This document shows, piece after piece, positions 24,373 through 31,544 of a stretch of DNA of 46,919 nucleotides (position 1 is its first letter; every line of letters begins with the position of its first letter). Position numbers and translations under genes: made by a program. Location: assembly GCA_002309655.1 (NCBI GenBank), contig DBXM01000019.1, forward strand, positions 7,009-53,927, in the 5' to 3' direction. The notes under the pieces were generated by a model, which worked only from the letters and a program-made list of their open reading frames with translations, made no database searches and was not told where the DNA came from. Source of the DNA: Mageeibacillus sp. UBA1212. GTDB taxonomy: Bacteria > Bacillota > Clostridia > UBA1212.

Positions 24373-25791
24373 TCACTGCCTGTTTTCATTATCGGCCTCA
24401 CCCGTCGTTTCCGCCTTCTCTTCCGTCTTCTTCAGCGCTGTCGTCTGTCCTTCGGCGACCCCCTCGGTGCTCTCCGGTGTAAACAGTGTCTTCACCGTGG
24501 CGAGAAAGATGCTGATCTCCTGAAGAAGGCTCGGGTGGGCGATATACATAAGATCGAACTGGAGCTTCTCGTAAGGAGTCGAGTTGTACTTGCCGTAGAC
24601 CTGGGCTAGACCGGTGAGACCGGCTTTGGCCTGCAAACGGAGTTTGAACTCGGGCATATCTTTTTCGTAATCCGCCGCGATTTTGGGGCGTTCCGGACGC
24701 GGGCCGATGAAACTCATTTCGCCCTTCAGGATGTTGAAGAGCTGCGGAATCTCGTCGATGCGTACCTTTCGGATGAACTTGCCGATTGGCGTGATACGTT
24801 TGTCGCCTTCGGAGCTCAAACGCTCAACGCCGTCGCCTTCCGCATTCACGATCATCGAGCGGAACTTGATTAGCATAAATTTGCGGCCGTTCTTGGTAAG
24901 GCGTTCCTGCTTGTAGAAGACCGGGCCCTTGTCTGTCGCGTGGATGATTATCGCGATGACCGCCATCAGCGGGCTGAAAAGAATCAGCAGCAGCGCGGAA
25001 AGAACGATGTCGAGAACCCTTTTCGTCGCCGTGAAGTAGAAAGGCGGACGGTAGCGGTCGACGCGCATCATCGGAAGGTGGAAGAGTGGCATCGTCACGG
25101 CGCCGCTCATAATCGAGTCGCCGGTGCCCGGGACCACAAACACCCTGATGCCCTTGTCGATGCAGCGCTTCAAGATAGTGTTGCGCTCGTGGCTGCCGAC
25201 GTTGCTCAGGAACACGACGTCGACGCCCTCGAGGCTCTCTTCGTCTGCCAGGCATTCCCCGGTCCGCATCGTTTTCACAACCTGGAACTTGCGCTCAAGC
25301 TCGTAGTGCTTGATAAGCGCGTCCATGTTCTCCTCGTATTCGTGAACAATCGCCGTTCTGGCGGGCTCGAATATCGCAAAATAGAGCTTGTTCGAGAATA
25401 CCGCCCAGATCAATGAGAGCACCATCTGGACGCCGAAGCAGGCAAGTCCCGGAAGTACCGAAACTATCCTTCTGGACATTACGCAGAGCACTACGTAGAT
25501 GGTGAAATCCGCCATTCCCGTCGACAGGAACTGGCTGAACATAATGTGCTGTATACGGCTGTATGAAATCTGCAGTGAGTTGTAAACTCTCGTGAACAGG
25601 TAGTTTATCACAAAGAACACAAGAATCATCCCGGCGGTACGCTTAAATGTGAACGGGTAGATAATCTGATGTCCGTAGTACCAAAAGTAGCAGCCGGAAA
25701 AAGCCGCTGTTGTCAGTACAAGGTTCAGCACTTTGAGCATCGCGAGAATGATGTCGTGCGTTTTGGTTTTAAGTTTGATTCGTTTACTCAC
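24373..25791 (-). CDS. Polyprenyl glycosylphosphotransferase (initiating sugar transferase)
   Basis: About 472 residues: four or five N-terminal membrane helices, a soluble Rossmann-like middle (SLEGVDVVFLSNVGSHERNT), then the catalytic domain from about residue 260 with TKRVLDIVLSALLLILFSP, VFYKQERLTKNGRKFMLIKF, RSMIVNAEGDG, GEMSFIGPRPERP and AGLTGLAQVYGKY. It attaches the first sugar-1-phosphate to undecaprenyl phosphate and so starts repeat-unit synthesis. The longer ATG at 25917 coincides with the predicted transcription start and cannot be used, so the GTG at 25791 is chosen; it has no clear ribosome site, and the start is the weakest part of this call. The last 25 residues are a Thr/Glu-rich tail. 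First gene of the capsule operon. Confidence 0.88.
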   Translation of the reverse strand: MSKRIKLKTKTHDIILAMLKVLNLVLTTAAFSGCYFWYYGHQIIYPFTFKRTAGMILVFFVINYLFTRVYNSLQISYSRIQHIMFSQFLSTGMADFTIYVVLCVMSRRIVSVLPGLACFGVQMVLSLIWAVFSNKLYFAIFEPARTAIVHEYEENMDALIKHYELERKFQVVKTMRTGECLADEESLEGVDVVFLSNVGSHERNTILKRCIDKGIRVFVVPGTGDSIMSGAVTMPLFHLPMMRVDRYRPPFYFTATKRVLDIVLSALLLILFSPLMAVIAIIIHATDKGPVFYKQERLTKNGRKFMLIKFRSMIVNAEGDGVERLSSEGDKRITPIGKFIRKVRIDEIPQLFNILKGEMSFIGPRPERPKIAADYEKDMPEFKLRLQAKAGLTGLAQVYGKYNSTPYEKLQFDLMYIAHPSLLQEISIFLATVKTLFTPESTEGVAEGQTTALKKTEEKAETTGEADNENRQ

Positions 25792-25916
25792 GTTTTGCAC
25801 CGTTTCGCAGGGCTTGAGTCGCCCGGTATTGTTGCTTAAGAGGCCTGACGGCATAGGTTTCCGTCGGCGTGCGGATTGGCAGCAGACGGAGAATTCCCGT
25901 CGGCGCACAAAACGCA
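25792..25916 (-). promoter_or_regulatory. Structured 5' leader of the capsule operon
   Basis: On the minus strand the leader holds two hairpins with the same stem, GACGG/CCGTC (25901-25885 and 25865-25847), each preceded by GCC, and a third hairpin GGGC/GCCC (25824-25810). No known riboswitch core is recognised and no terminator follows. It may control the operon by RNA folding or protein binding. With the promoter and repeats this accounts for 25792-26020, which has no gene. Confidence 0.45.
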
Positions 25917-25922
25917 TTTTAC

Positions 25923-25951
25923 TTTATATAACAAAGTCAGACGCTTGTCAA
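25923..25951 (-). promoter_or_regulatory. Main promoter of the capsule operon
   Basis: On the minus strand a perfect TTGACA (25951-25946), 17 bases, and TATAAA (25928-25923). Predicted start of transcription near 25916. Confidence 0.85.
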
Positions 25952-25960
25952 GAACAGTTT

Positions 25961-25980
25961 TGAATTACGTGTGAATTACG
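25961..25980 (-). repeat. Tandem TGAATTACG repeats just upstream of the capsule promoter
   Basis: TGAATTACG at 25961-25969 and 25972-25980, period 11 (one helical turn), ending about ten bases upstream of the -35 box. Spacing and place fit an activator binding the same DNA face. Confidence 0.65.
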
Positions 25981-26025
25981 CGCGTATAAAGCCCGTTTCG
26001 AAGCAATAAATACCCTCTTCATAAA

Positions 26026-26057
26026 CGAAAAAGCCGAGGTCATTGTGCCCCGGCCCA
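26026..26057 (-). terminator. Terminator of the upstream glycosyltransferase gene
   Basis: On the minus strand GCCGGGG (26054-26048) pairs with CCTCGGC (26039-26033) with one G-T pair, followed by TTTTT. A second GC hairpin (CCGCCG/CGGCGG, around 26087-26107) lies just before it. Confidence 0.8.
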
Positions 26058-26109
26058 AATCTGATAAACCAAAACTCCGCCGCGACGGTTCGGCGGAATG
26101 CGGCACCGT

Positions 26110-27159
26110 TTAGTCGTAATAATCTCGTCCGCGTTTTTTGACAAGATGAAGAATCTTTCCGGCAAGGCGGTAAGAAAACATCACCGCCGGAGAACTGAAA
26201 CGAGTAACGGCGAACGCTCTCTTAATACTCTTCGGATAGTTACCGTTCCTGACAAAGCAGTAGTTTTCACGTGAAAAATCACGCATTTCTCTGACAATCG
26301 GTCTCGCCAGTTTTCGTTCCTCTCTGTTGAATCCGGTATAGTTCTTCCACATCTTCGCAATTTGCCCGATACACTCGGGATAAAGATACTCACGGTATTC
26401 GTAAAGGCCTTCAAACTTTCCGCGGTATGCCGCCCAACTGTCCGCCAGATTGCGGAATGAAGAGGAATGTGAAACGCTGCTTTTCCGGACGCGGTAATGG
26501 AAAAGGCACTGGGGCACCGTGGCGACAACTCCCCCGCTCCCGGCAAGTTCTTTCATTATTTTCCATGTCGTGGCAACATCCTCATAAATGCATCCTTCCG
26601 GAAAACGGTGACCGGACAAGCACTCGGCGCGAAACAGTTTGTTCCATACAACATGTTTTAAATCTCCGCTGGCAAAAAGAGGCAACACATCCTGTCCGCT
26701 GACGCCTCGCTCTTCTTCCAGATTCGTCTGTACAGCAGACGTTCGTCCCACATACTCATCGAAGCAGTAAGCTGTTACAATGTCGGCGTCAAATCGCTCC
26801 GCCGCTTCAATCAAAATCTGTATCGCATTCCTTTCCATCCAGTCGTCGCTGTCGACAAAGGCAAGATACCTGCCGGCGGCCTTCTCAATTCCGAAGTTTC
26901 TTGAGGCGGAAATACCTTTGTTATCCATGTGAAAAACGCGTATTCTGGGGTCGCTGTCGGCGTAGCGGTCGCACATTATTCCACTGCCGTCCGTGGAGCC
27001 GTCGTCGATGACGATTATATCGAGATTGCGGTAAGTCTGACCTATGACCGACTCAAGACACTGCGCCAGATACGCGCTTGTGTTATATACGGGAATTATT
27101 ACCGAAACGACAGGGTCGCTTTCCGGTTTTACCGAAACAACCGTGATTGACGTGTTCAT
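26110..27159 (-). CDS. Glycosyltransferase family 2 protein, separately transcribed
   Basis: A 349-residue GT-A enzyme with VVSVIIPVYNTSAYLAQCLE, IVIDDGSTDGSG, GISASRNFGIEKAAGRYLAF and VDSDDWM. The second half resembles capsule glycosyltransferases of the CpsI/EpsJ kind, with basic helices near the C-terminus. AAGGA lies seven bases before the ATG at 27159; an upstream ATG at 27225 has no support. It has its own extended -10 promoter and a terminator, so it can be expressed independently of the capsule operon that begins 320 bases further on. Confidence 0.87.
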   Translation of the reverse strand: MNTSITVVSVKPESDPVVSVIIPVYNTSAYLAQCLESVIGQTYRNLDIIVIDDGSTDGSGIMCDRYADSDPRIRVFHMDNKGISASRNFGIEKAAGRYLAFVDSDDWMERNAIQILIEAAERFDADIVTAYCFDEYVGRTSAVQTNLEEERGVSGQDVLPLFASGDLKHVVWNKLFRAECLSGHRFPEGCIYEDVATTWKIMKELAGSGGVVATVPQCLFHYRVRKSSVSHSSSFRNLADSWAAYRGKFEGLYEYREYLYPECIGQIAKMWKNYTGFNREERKLARPIVREMRDFSRENYCFVRNGNYPKSIKRAFAVTRFSSPAVMFSYRLAGKILHLVKKRGRDYYD

Positions 27160-27230
27160 TTTGCGTTCCTTTTGGTTAAAAAATCCGAAGGCTGCAAAGA
27201 GCTTTTTAAAGACGATTGCAGTCATCTGTC

Positions 27231-27239
27231 AGTATATCA
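27231..27239 (-). promoter_or_regulatory. Extended -10 promoter of the glycosyltransferase gene
   Basis: TGA followed by TATACT (27239-27231, minus strand) forms a TGn extended -10 box. No good -35 lies upstream, as is usual for this class. Confidence 0.55.
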
Positions 27240-27358
27240 CAATCCGGCGGCAAACTCACGTGTTTTGTTTTGCTCTGCAAGTCACGATTTCCGAACCGTT
27301 CAGAGTTCGTTCCTCCCGGGGCGTGTCACGGCAGGGTCTCAATTTCCCCTAAAACTCG

Positions 27359-27397
27359 CGAAAAAACCGGCCCCTTCCCAACCGGAAAGAGGCCGAT
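27359..27397 (-). terminator. Terminator of the 662-residue surface protein gene
   Basis: On the minus strand CGGCC (27395-27391) pairs with GGCCG (27372-27368), extended inward by CTTTCC with GGGAAG, and TTTTTT follows. The surrounding gap 27160-27450 holds no gene. Confidence 0.85.
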
Positions 27398-27450
27398 CAT
27401 GTCAAATCTTATTTAAGGTTATTCACTGAAATTCAGCGGAAACCCGGAAA

Positions 27451-29439
27451 TCAGTGCTCCTTTTTCCTCAGCACGAACGCCACGCCCGCGATTGCGCAGA
27501 GAGCGAAAACGCCGCCTTCGACAAAGCCTTTGCAGCCCTTCTTGTTCTTCGGGGCTTCGGTCGGCTTGGGCTCTTCGGTCGCGTCAGCGGGAGCTTCGGT
27601 GGGCTCGGAGGGAGCTTCGGTGGGCTCGACGGGCGGCTCGGTGACTTCGGGTGCCTCGGTCACTTCGGGCGCTTCGGTGGCTTCGGGAGTCGGGGCGACT
27701 TCGCCGGGCTCGCAGCAGAGGAGCGTGATGTAGGGGTGCGTCTTGGTGTCGCCGTTCGTGTTGCCGCCGGCGATCTCGATTTCGATCTCTTCGGGACCTT
27801 CAGCGGAGCCGAGAACGAACCAGGAGTCGGGAAGCTCGCTCGTGTCGCCGCCCTCGAAAACGATGTAGTACCAGCCGGGCGCGAACTTGGTGTCGAAGTT
27901 CATTTCATAGGCCGCGTTGCTTCTGGTGGTGATTTCCTGCGCGAGGAGTTCGTCTTCGTTGTCGTTAAGGATGCGGACGACCATGGGGGTGTCGTGCTCC
28001 GCGCAGTACGCGAAGAATTTGATTCCGTTGAACCAGTCGGGTGCTTCGAAGCCAACGGTGACGGTGTCGCCTTCGTTGAGCGGGTGGAGCCACCAGCCGG
28101 TGCTCGGGTCGGAGGGAGTTGTGTAGAGCGGATACTCGGTGACAACAGGCGCCTCGGTCTCGCCGCCGGGCTGCTCAGTCTCGCCGGGCTGCTCGGTCTC
28201 TTCGGGAGCGTCGGTCGGCGCAGCGGTAGGAGCCGTTCCGCTCGGGTTGTAGGTGTACGTGAACCTGTCGATGTCGACCTTCTCGCCGTTGGCGTATGTT
28301 GCGAAAACGTCGAAGTAGTTGTCAACGCCCTCGCTGACGGGAATGTTCATGTCGAGGCCCATGCCGTAGATTGTACCGATAGCGTCGCACGCGTCCTGGC
28401 GGTCTTTGCCCACAAATGTCTCCTCGGTGCCGTCCGCGAGTCTGTAGCCGAGCGAGGCAAGCTCAGTGTCGGAAACGTACCAGCCGAACAGTCTGATTGC
28501 CGCGTTCTCGGGGTCAACTTCTTCCGTGATGTCGCCGAAATCTCTTGTGGCCGGCGGACGGGAGGTGGCTCCAACTACGGAGATGCCGTCGTAATTGACT
28601 TTATCGCCGGTTTCGTACTGGATCTTCAGCTCGACCGCGTTGAGAACTTTGTAGGTGTCGTTTTCGAGAAGCATCAGCGCGTACTGGCCGGGAACCAGGT
28701 CCTCGGCGCCTTCCTGCTTGAACGTCTCGGTGTTCAGCTGCATCGTGTCGCCGGTTACGTAGCTCTTCCAGCCCAGGTAGTCGGCCTCGGTCGGCTCGAA
28801 GTACTGGAGCTCTTCGCCGTCGAGGAAGAACAGGCCGAGCCAGTCTTTTCCGCCGTTGCCCGGGTCGGTTATACTGATAGTCGTTGTCGAAGGCATAAGC
28901 TGACCGTCGATGTATTTAATAAGGGTTCTGTCGGTCGAGATGTATCTGTCGCCGGCGGAAACGTTGGAGTAATAGTATTCCCATGCCGGTTCGAAAACGT
29001 CCTCTTCGCCGTCTTCAAGCTTGTACCAGAATTCGATCAGTATGTCTTCGCCCTCTTCGATCGGAATAGTGTAATGGAATCTCAGCGGGTATTCATGAAG
29101 GGTCTGATCCTTTACGGCAACCAGGTTCGCGTCATAGACAGAGAATCCCCAGACGACTTCGCCGCCGTTGATCGAGTAGCCGAAGTCCTCAATCGGGTCG
29201 TCCTCAGAGCGCCAGCCCTGGATGCGGAAGTATTTCGCACCTTTTGAGACTACCGCCACGTTGACGTTGCCGATATTGTGGCCTCCGGGCGGATAGGAAG
29301 CAACTGTTTTGTTGTTTTCGTCCCAAAGGTTGATCGAGTCGACGCAGACCATTCCGTCGCCCGCGTGGGACACGATCAGTCCGGTCATCATTGCGCAGAG
29401 CATTGCCAGCACAATAAATAATGCAGTCAGTTTTTTCAT
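27451..29439 (-). CDS. Secreted, C-terminally anchored surface protein with repeated modules
   Basis: 662 residues. A signal peptide (MKKLTALFIVLAMLCAMMTG, cleavage likely after SHA) is followed by a first module with YFRIQGWRSEDD and DFGYSINGGE, a second with IRLFGWYVSDTE and LGYRLADGTE, a TEQPGETEQPGGETEAP linker, a third beta-rich domain (STGWWLHPLNEGDTVTVGFE), a long TEAP stalk, and a C-terminal KKGCKGFVEGG plus one hydrophobic helix and RKKEH. No LPxTG. Modules one and two resemble each other and part of the secreted glycosidase at 42632-44878. It is probably displayed on the cell surface; no enzymatic motif is seen. GGAGG lies five bases before the ATG at 29439, under a consensus-like promoter. 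Confidence 0.82.
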   Translation of the reverse strand: MKKLTALFIVLAMLCAMMTGLIVSHAGDGMVCVDSINLWDENNKTVASYPPGGHNIGNVNVAVVSKGAKYFRIQGWRSEDDPIEDFGYSINGGEVVWGFSVYDANLVAVKDQTLHEYPLRFHYTIPIEEGEDILIEFWYKLEDGEEDVFEPAWEYYYSNVSAGDRYISTDRTLIKYIDGQLMPSTTTISITDPGNGGKDWLGLFFLDGEELQYFEPTEADYLGWKSYVTGDTMQLNTETFKQEGAEDLVPGQYALMLLENDTYKVLNAVELKIQYETGDKVNYDGISVVGATSRPPATRDFGDITEEVDPENAAIRLFGWYVSDTELASLGYRLADGTEETFVGKDRQDACDAIGTIYGMGLDMNIPVSEGVDNYFDVFATYANGEKVDIDRFTYTYNPSGTAPTAAPTDAPEETEQPGETEQPGGETEAPVVTEYPLYTTPSDPSTGWWLHPLNEGDTVTVGFEAPDWFNGIKFFAYCAEHDTPMVVRILNDNEDELLAQEITTRSNAAYEMNFDTKFAPGWYYIVFEGGDTSELPDSWFVLGSAEGPEEIEIEIAGGNTNGDTKTHPYITLLCCEPGEVAPTPEATEAPEVTEAPEVTEPPVEPTEAPSEPTEAPADATEEPKPTEAPKNKKGCKGFVEGGVFALCAIAGVAFVLRKKEH
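27561..27709 (-). repeat. Thr-Glu-Ala-Pro stalk repeats in the surface protein
   Basis: Imperfect repeats coding TEAPEVTEAPEVTEPP and similar units. Low-complexity DNA; likely variable in length between strains. Confidence 0.8.
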
Positions 29440-29539
29440 TTTAACCTCCGTTGGAATTCCCGCCGCCGGAAGCATGAACGCGCCGCAGCGTGCGGAAATG
29501 TTTCAAAATCTCTGAAAGGTTTTTCAGAAAGTTGGTTTT

Positions 29540-29568
29540 ATTCTAATACATCTCCGCGCCCGTGTCAA
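29540..29568 (-). promoter_or_regulatory. Promoter of the surface protein gene
   Basis: On the minus strand TTGACA (29568-29563), 17 bases, TAGAAT (29545-29540). Divergent from the purine promoter; the -35 boxes are about 75 bases apart. Confidence 0.8.
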
Positions 29569-29642
29569 TTATTAATTGCATTTTCGCCCGCCTTTCGTGA
29601 ATTTTCCGGCAGGAATGTGCGGCTCCGGTTTTAAGAAAACGC

Positions 29643-29671
29643 TTGACCCGAAGGCGGCGGCGTGTTATAAT
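29643..29671 (+). promoter_or_regulatory. Promoter of the purine operon
   Basis: TTGACC (29643-29648), 17 bases, perfect TATAAT (29666-29671). Transcription should begin near 29678, just before the riboswitch. Confidence 0.88.
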
Positions 29672-29690
29672 TTCAGAGTACCGAAGACAA

Positions 29691-29780
29691 CGGTTTCCCG
29701 CGACTGACGGATTTATCGTGGAGCACCACGGAGGAACGGGAAGCAAAATACTTATTCATTGGCCGACCGTCTGGGCACAC
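29691..29780 (+). promoter_or_regulatory. ZTP (pfl) riboswitch aptamer controlling the purine operon
   Basis: The conserved ZTP-riboswitch parts occur in order: TTTCCCG (29694-29700) pairing with CGGGAAG (29737-29743); the invariant CGACTG (29701-29706); a CGTGG/CCACG hairpin (29717-29721 with 29726-29730); a 17-base linker; and GGCCGACCGTCTGGGCA (29761-29777). The pseudoknot pairs GACGG (29706-29710) with CCGTC (29767-29771), keeping pairing while differing from the common GGCG/CGCC version. Helix P3 is GCC (29762-29764) with GGC (29774-29776). The ligand is ZMP/ZTP, the purine intermediate that accumulates when 10-formyl-THF is short; this is family knowledge. The next genes make purines and include the enzyme that consumes ZMP. 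Confidence 0.93.
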
Positions 29781-29823
29781 TTGTACTCTCTCAGCTGAAG
29801 TTCGAGTGGCCCTTTTATATTTT
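29773..29823 (+). terminator. Riboswitch-controlled intrinsic terminator
   Basis: GGGC-A-CACTTG (29773-29783) pairs with CGAGTGGCCC (29803-29812), ten pairs with one bulged A and one G-T pair, then TTTTATATTTT (29813-29823). The first four bases of its 5' arm are the 3' strand of aptamer helix P3, so ligand-bound P3 and the terminator exclude each other: ligand should switch transcription on. The T-run ends directly at the purE ribosome site GGAGG (29824-29828). Confidence 0.85.
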
Positions 29824-29834
29824 GGAGGTACTTA

Positions 29835-30323
29835 ATGAAAAAAGTCGGAATTGTCATGGGAAGCGACAGCGATATGCCGGTCGTCAAAAAGGCGGCGGAT
29901 ATGCTGAAAGCGCTTGACATCCCGTTCGAGGCACACATTTTCTCCGCCCACAGAACGCCGGACGAAGCGGCGGCATTCGCGGCAGGCGCCCGTGAAAACG
30001 GTTTCGGCGTCATAATTGCGGCGGCGGGAATGGCGGCACACCTCGCCGGAGCCATAGCGGCGCGCACCACCCTTCCCGTGATAGGAATTCCCTGCAAATC
30101 GGCAAATTTCGACGGTCTTGACGCGCTTCTCTCAACGGTTCAGATGCCGTCGGGAATCCCGGTGGCGACCGTCGCGGTGGACGGAGGCACGAACGCCGCC
30201 CTTCTTGCCGCTCAAATACTCTCGGTCTCCGACGCGGACCTTGCGGAGAGACTCGATTTGAAAAGAAAGAAAGACGCGGCCGCTGTCCTCGTAAAAGACT
30301 CTCAGGTTGCAACAAAGCTGTAG
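29835..30323 (+). CDS. purE: N5-carboxyaminoimidazole ribonucleotide mutase
   Basis: A 162-residue PurE. GIVMGSDSDMPVVKKAADML, IFSAHRTPDEA and AAAGMAAHLAG, with TVQMPSGIPVATVAVDGG near the end, are of the class I type (the class II enzymes I know have SAHKT and a different glycine-rich loop). Class I enzymes rearrange N5-CAIR to CAIR and need PurK for the preceding step; purK is not in the window, so it must be elsewhere or bypassed by high CO2. First gene after the ZTP riboswitch. A weak hairpin with seven T (about 30329-30350) follows and may lower downstream expression. Confidence 0.95.
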   Translation: MKKVGIVMGSDSDMPVVKKAADMLKALDIPFEAHIFSAHRTPDEAAAFAAGARENGFGVIIAAAGMAAHLAGAIAARTTLPVIGIPCKSANFDGLDALLSTVQMPSGIPVATVAVDGGTNAALLAAQILSVSDADLAERLDLKRKKDAAAVLVKDSQVATKL

Positions 30324-30474
30324 CGCTTACTGCCGCTGCAGTTTTTTTATTTAGCGAAGCGGTGATTTATTTTAACGCCGCTTACGCACATCAGGCGGAA
30401 AGCCGCCAACTGACTTCAGGCAGGAAGCCGCCCCGCGCGGCACTGATTATATTTTTTATAAGGAGAAAATCATT

Positions 30475-31161
30475 ATGGCAAACAGACTTGTTTACACCGG
30501 CAAAACCAAAAACGTTTACGCGCTCGACAACGGGAACTACCTTCTCAAGTTCAAGGACGACTGCACCGGCAAGGACGGCGTTTTCGACCCGGGCGAGAAC
30601 TCGATCGGACTGACGATTGAGGGCGTCGGCGACGTAAACCTCAGAATGTCCGTTTACTATTTTGAGAAAATTCGCGAAGCCGGCATCAGGACCCACTTCG
30701 TCAGCGCGGATCTCGAGAACACGACGATGGAGGTCGTTCCTGCGGTCACGTTCGGCAAGGGGCTCGAGGTCATCTGCCGCCACAAGGCCGTCGGAAGCTT
30801 CTACCGCCGCTACGCCGAGTACATCGAGGAAGGCGCAGACCTGCCCGCTTACGTTGAGATGACGTTCAAGAACGACGCGAAGGGCGACCCGCTGGTCACG
30901 AGGGACGGTCTCATCGTGCTGGGAATAATGACAGGCAAGCAGTACGACACGATCAAGAAGATGACTCAGCAGATCACGAAGATCGTCGCCGACGACATGG
31001 CCGAAAAGGGGCTCGTGCTCTACGACATCAAGTTCGAGTTCGGCTACGACGCAGACGGGAACGTGATGCTGATCGACGAGATCGCGTCGGGAAATATGAG
31101 AGTTTACAAGGACGGAAAGTATATCGACCCGATGACCCTTTCGAAGCTTTTCTTTGCCTGA
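30475..31161 (+). CDS. purC: SAICAR synthetase
   Basis: A 228-residue PurC, typical length. It ligates aspartate to CAIR using ATP. Signatures are LVYTGKTKNVYALDNGNYLL, FKDDCTGKDGVFDPG, ICRHKAVGSFYRRY and LVLYDIKFEFGYDADGNVML with IDEIASGNMR at the active site. AAGGAG lies about ten bases before the ATG. It follows purE after 151 bases that hold small GGCGG/CCGCC hairpins but no gene. Confidence 0.95.
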   Translation: MANRLVYTGKTKNVYALDNGNYLLKFKDDCTGKDGVFDPGENSIGLTIEGVGDVNLRMSVYYFEKIREAGIRTHFVSADLENTTMEVVPAVTFGKGLEVICRHKAVGSFYRRYAEYIEEGADLPAYVEMTFKNDAKGDPLVTRDGLIVLGIMTGKQYDTIKKMTQQITKIVADDMAEKGLVLYDIKFEFGYDADGNVMLIDEIASGNMRVYKDGKYIDPMTLSKLFFA

Positions 31162-31544
31162 ATTGCAGATTCCCGGCTCTTTACGCAGTTCGCGGGTGCG
31201 TTTGGTTTTGTTAGAACAACTCCGGAAAACAGTCATATTTCTATGGAGTACGTTGAACAACAAGGTGCCTGCGGCGATTGCCGCGAACTGCTTTGAGCGG
31301 CCGAACCTCTCGCAGTATATTCATACAGCTTCGGATTCGTCCACTCAAAAATAGCCCGGGACTTTGCAATTCAGGAATTGCAGATTTCCGGCTGCTAATT
31401 CAGCCGCACTTAGCAATTTAAAGAGGTGTCTCAGGAACCGCTCCGGACGCGCCGACGCATATGTCCGCGTCCGGGGTATGAGAATTCCTTAACTTAGAGG
31501 CCGGCGCTTGTGTTGCCGCCGGTTTCAGCCAGGAGGACCCTTTT
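31162..31544 (+). promoter_or_regulatory. 383-base gene-free leader before purF with repeats and hairpins
   Basis: Contents seen: a 19-base direct repeat, GAATTGCAGATTCCCGGCT at 31160-31178 and the same with one change at 31375-31393; a perfect palindrome TGCAATTC-AG-GAATTGCA at 31365-31382 overlapping the second copy; a 9-bp hairpin CCGGACGCG/CGCGTCCGG (31443-31451 with 31466-31474); and a 6-bp CCGGCG/CGCCGG hairpin just before the purF ribosome site. No known riboswitch core and no good promoter were recognised. It could be an operator or RNA control element within the operon. Confidence 0.5.
31365..31382. repeat. Perfect palindrome before purF
   Basis: Eight-base arms TGCAATTC and GAATTGCA around AG. 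The half-site GAATTGCA also occurs at 31160-31167, at the end of purC. Looks like a dimeric regulator site. Confidence 0.6.

Noticed and set aside
25792..25916. Cyclic-di-GMP or cyclic-di-AMP riboswitch in the capsule leader
   Set aside because: Some short words look similar, but the conserved order of motifs is missing.
27454..29247. 597-codon open frame on the plus strand
   Set aside because: Mirror of the surface-protein gene; its Gly/Val-rich repeats come from reading the TEAP stalk backwards.
30324..30474. Small gene or second riboswitch between purE and purC
   Set aside because: No open frame with a ribosome site; the GGCGG/CCGCC hairpins lack a known aptamer pattern. The T-run hairpin after purE is too weak (five pairs) to list as a firm terminator.
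31162..31544. PRPP, guanine or THF riboswitch before purF
   Set aside because: Looked for their conserved cores; none is present. Only generic hairpins and repeats remain.
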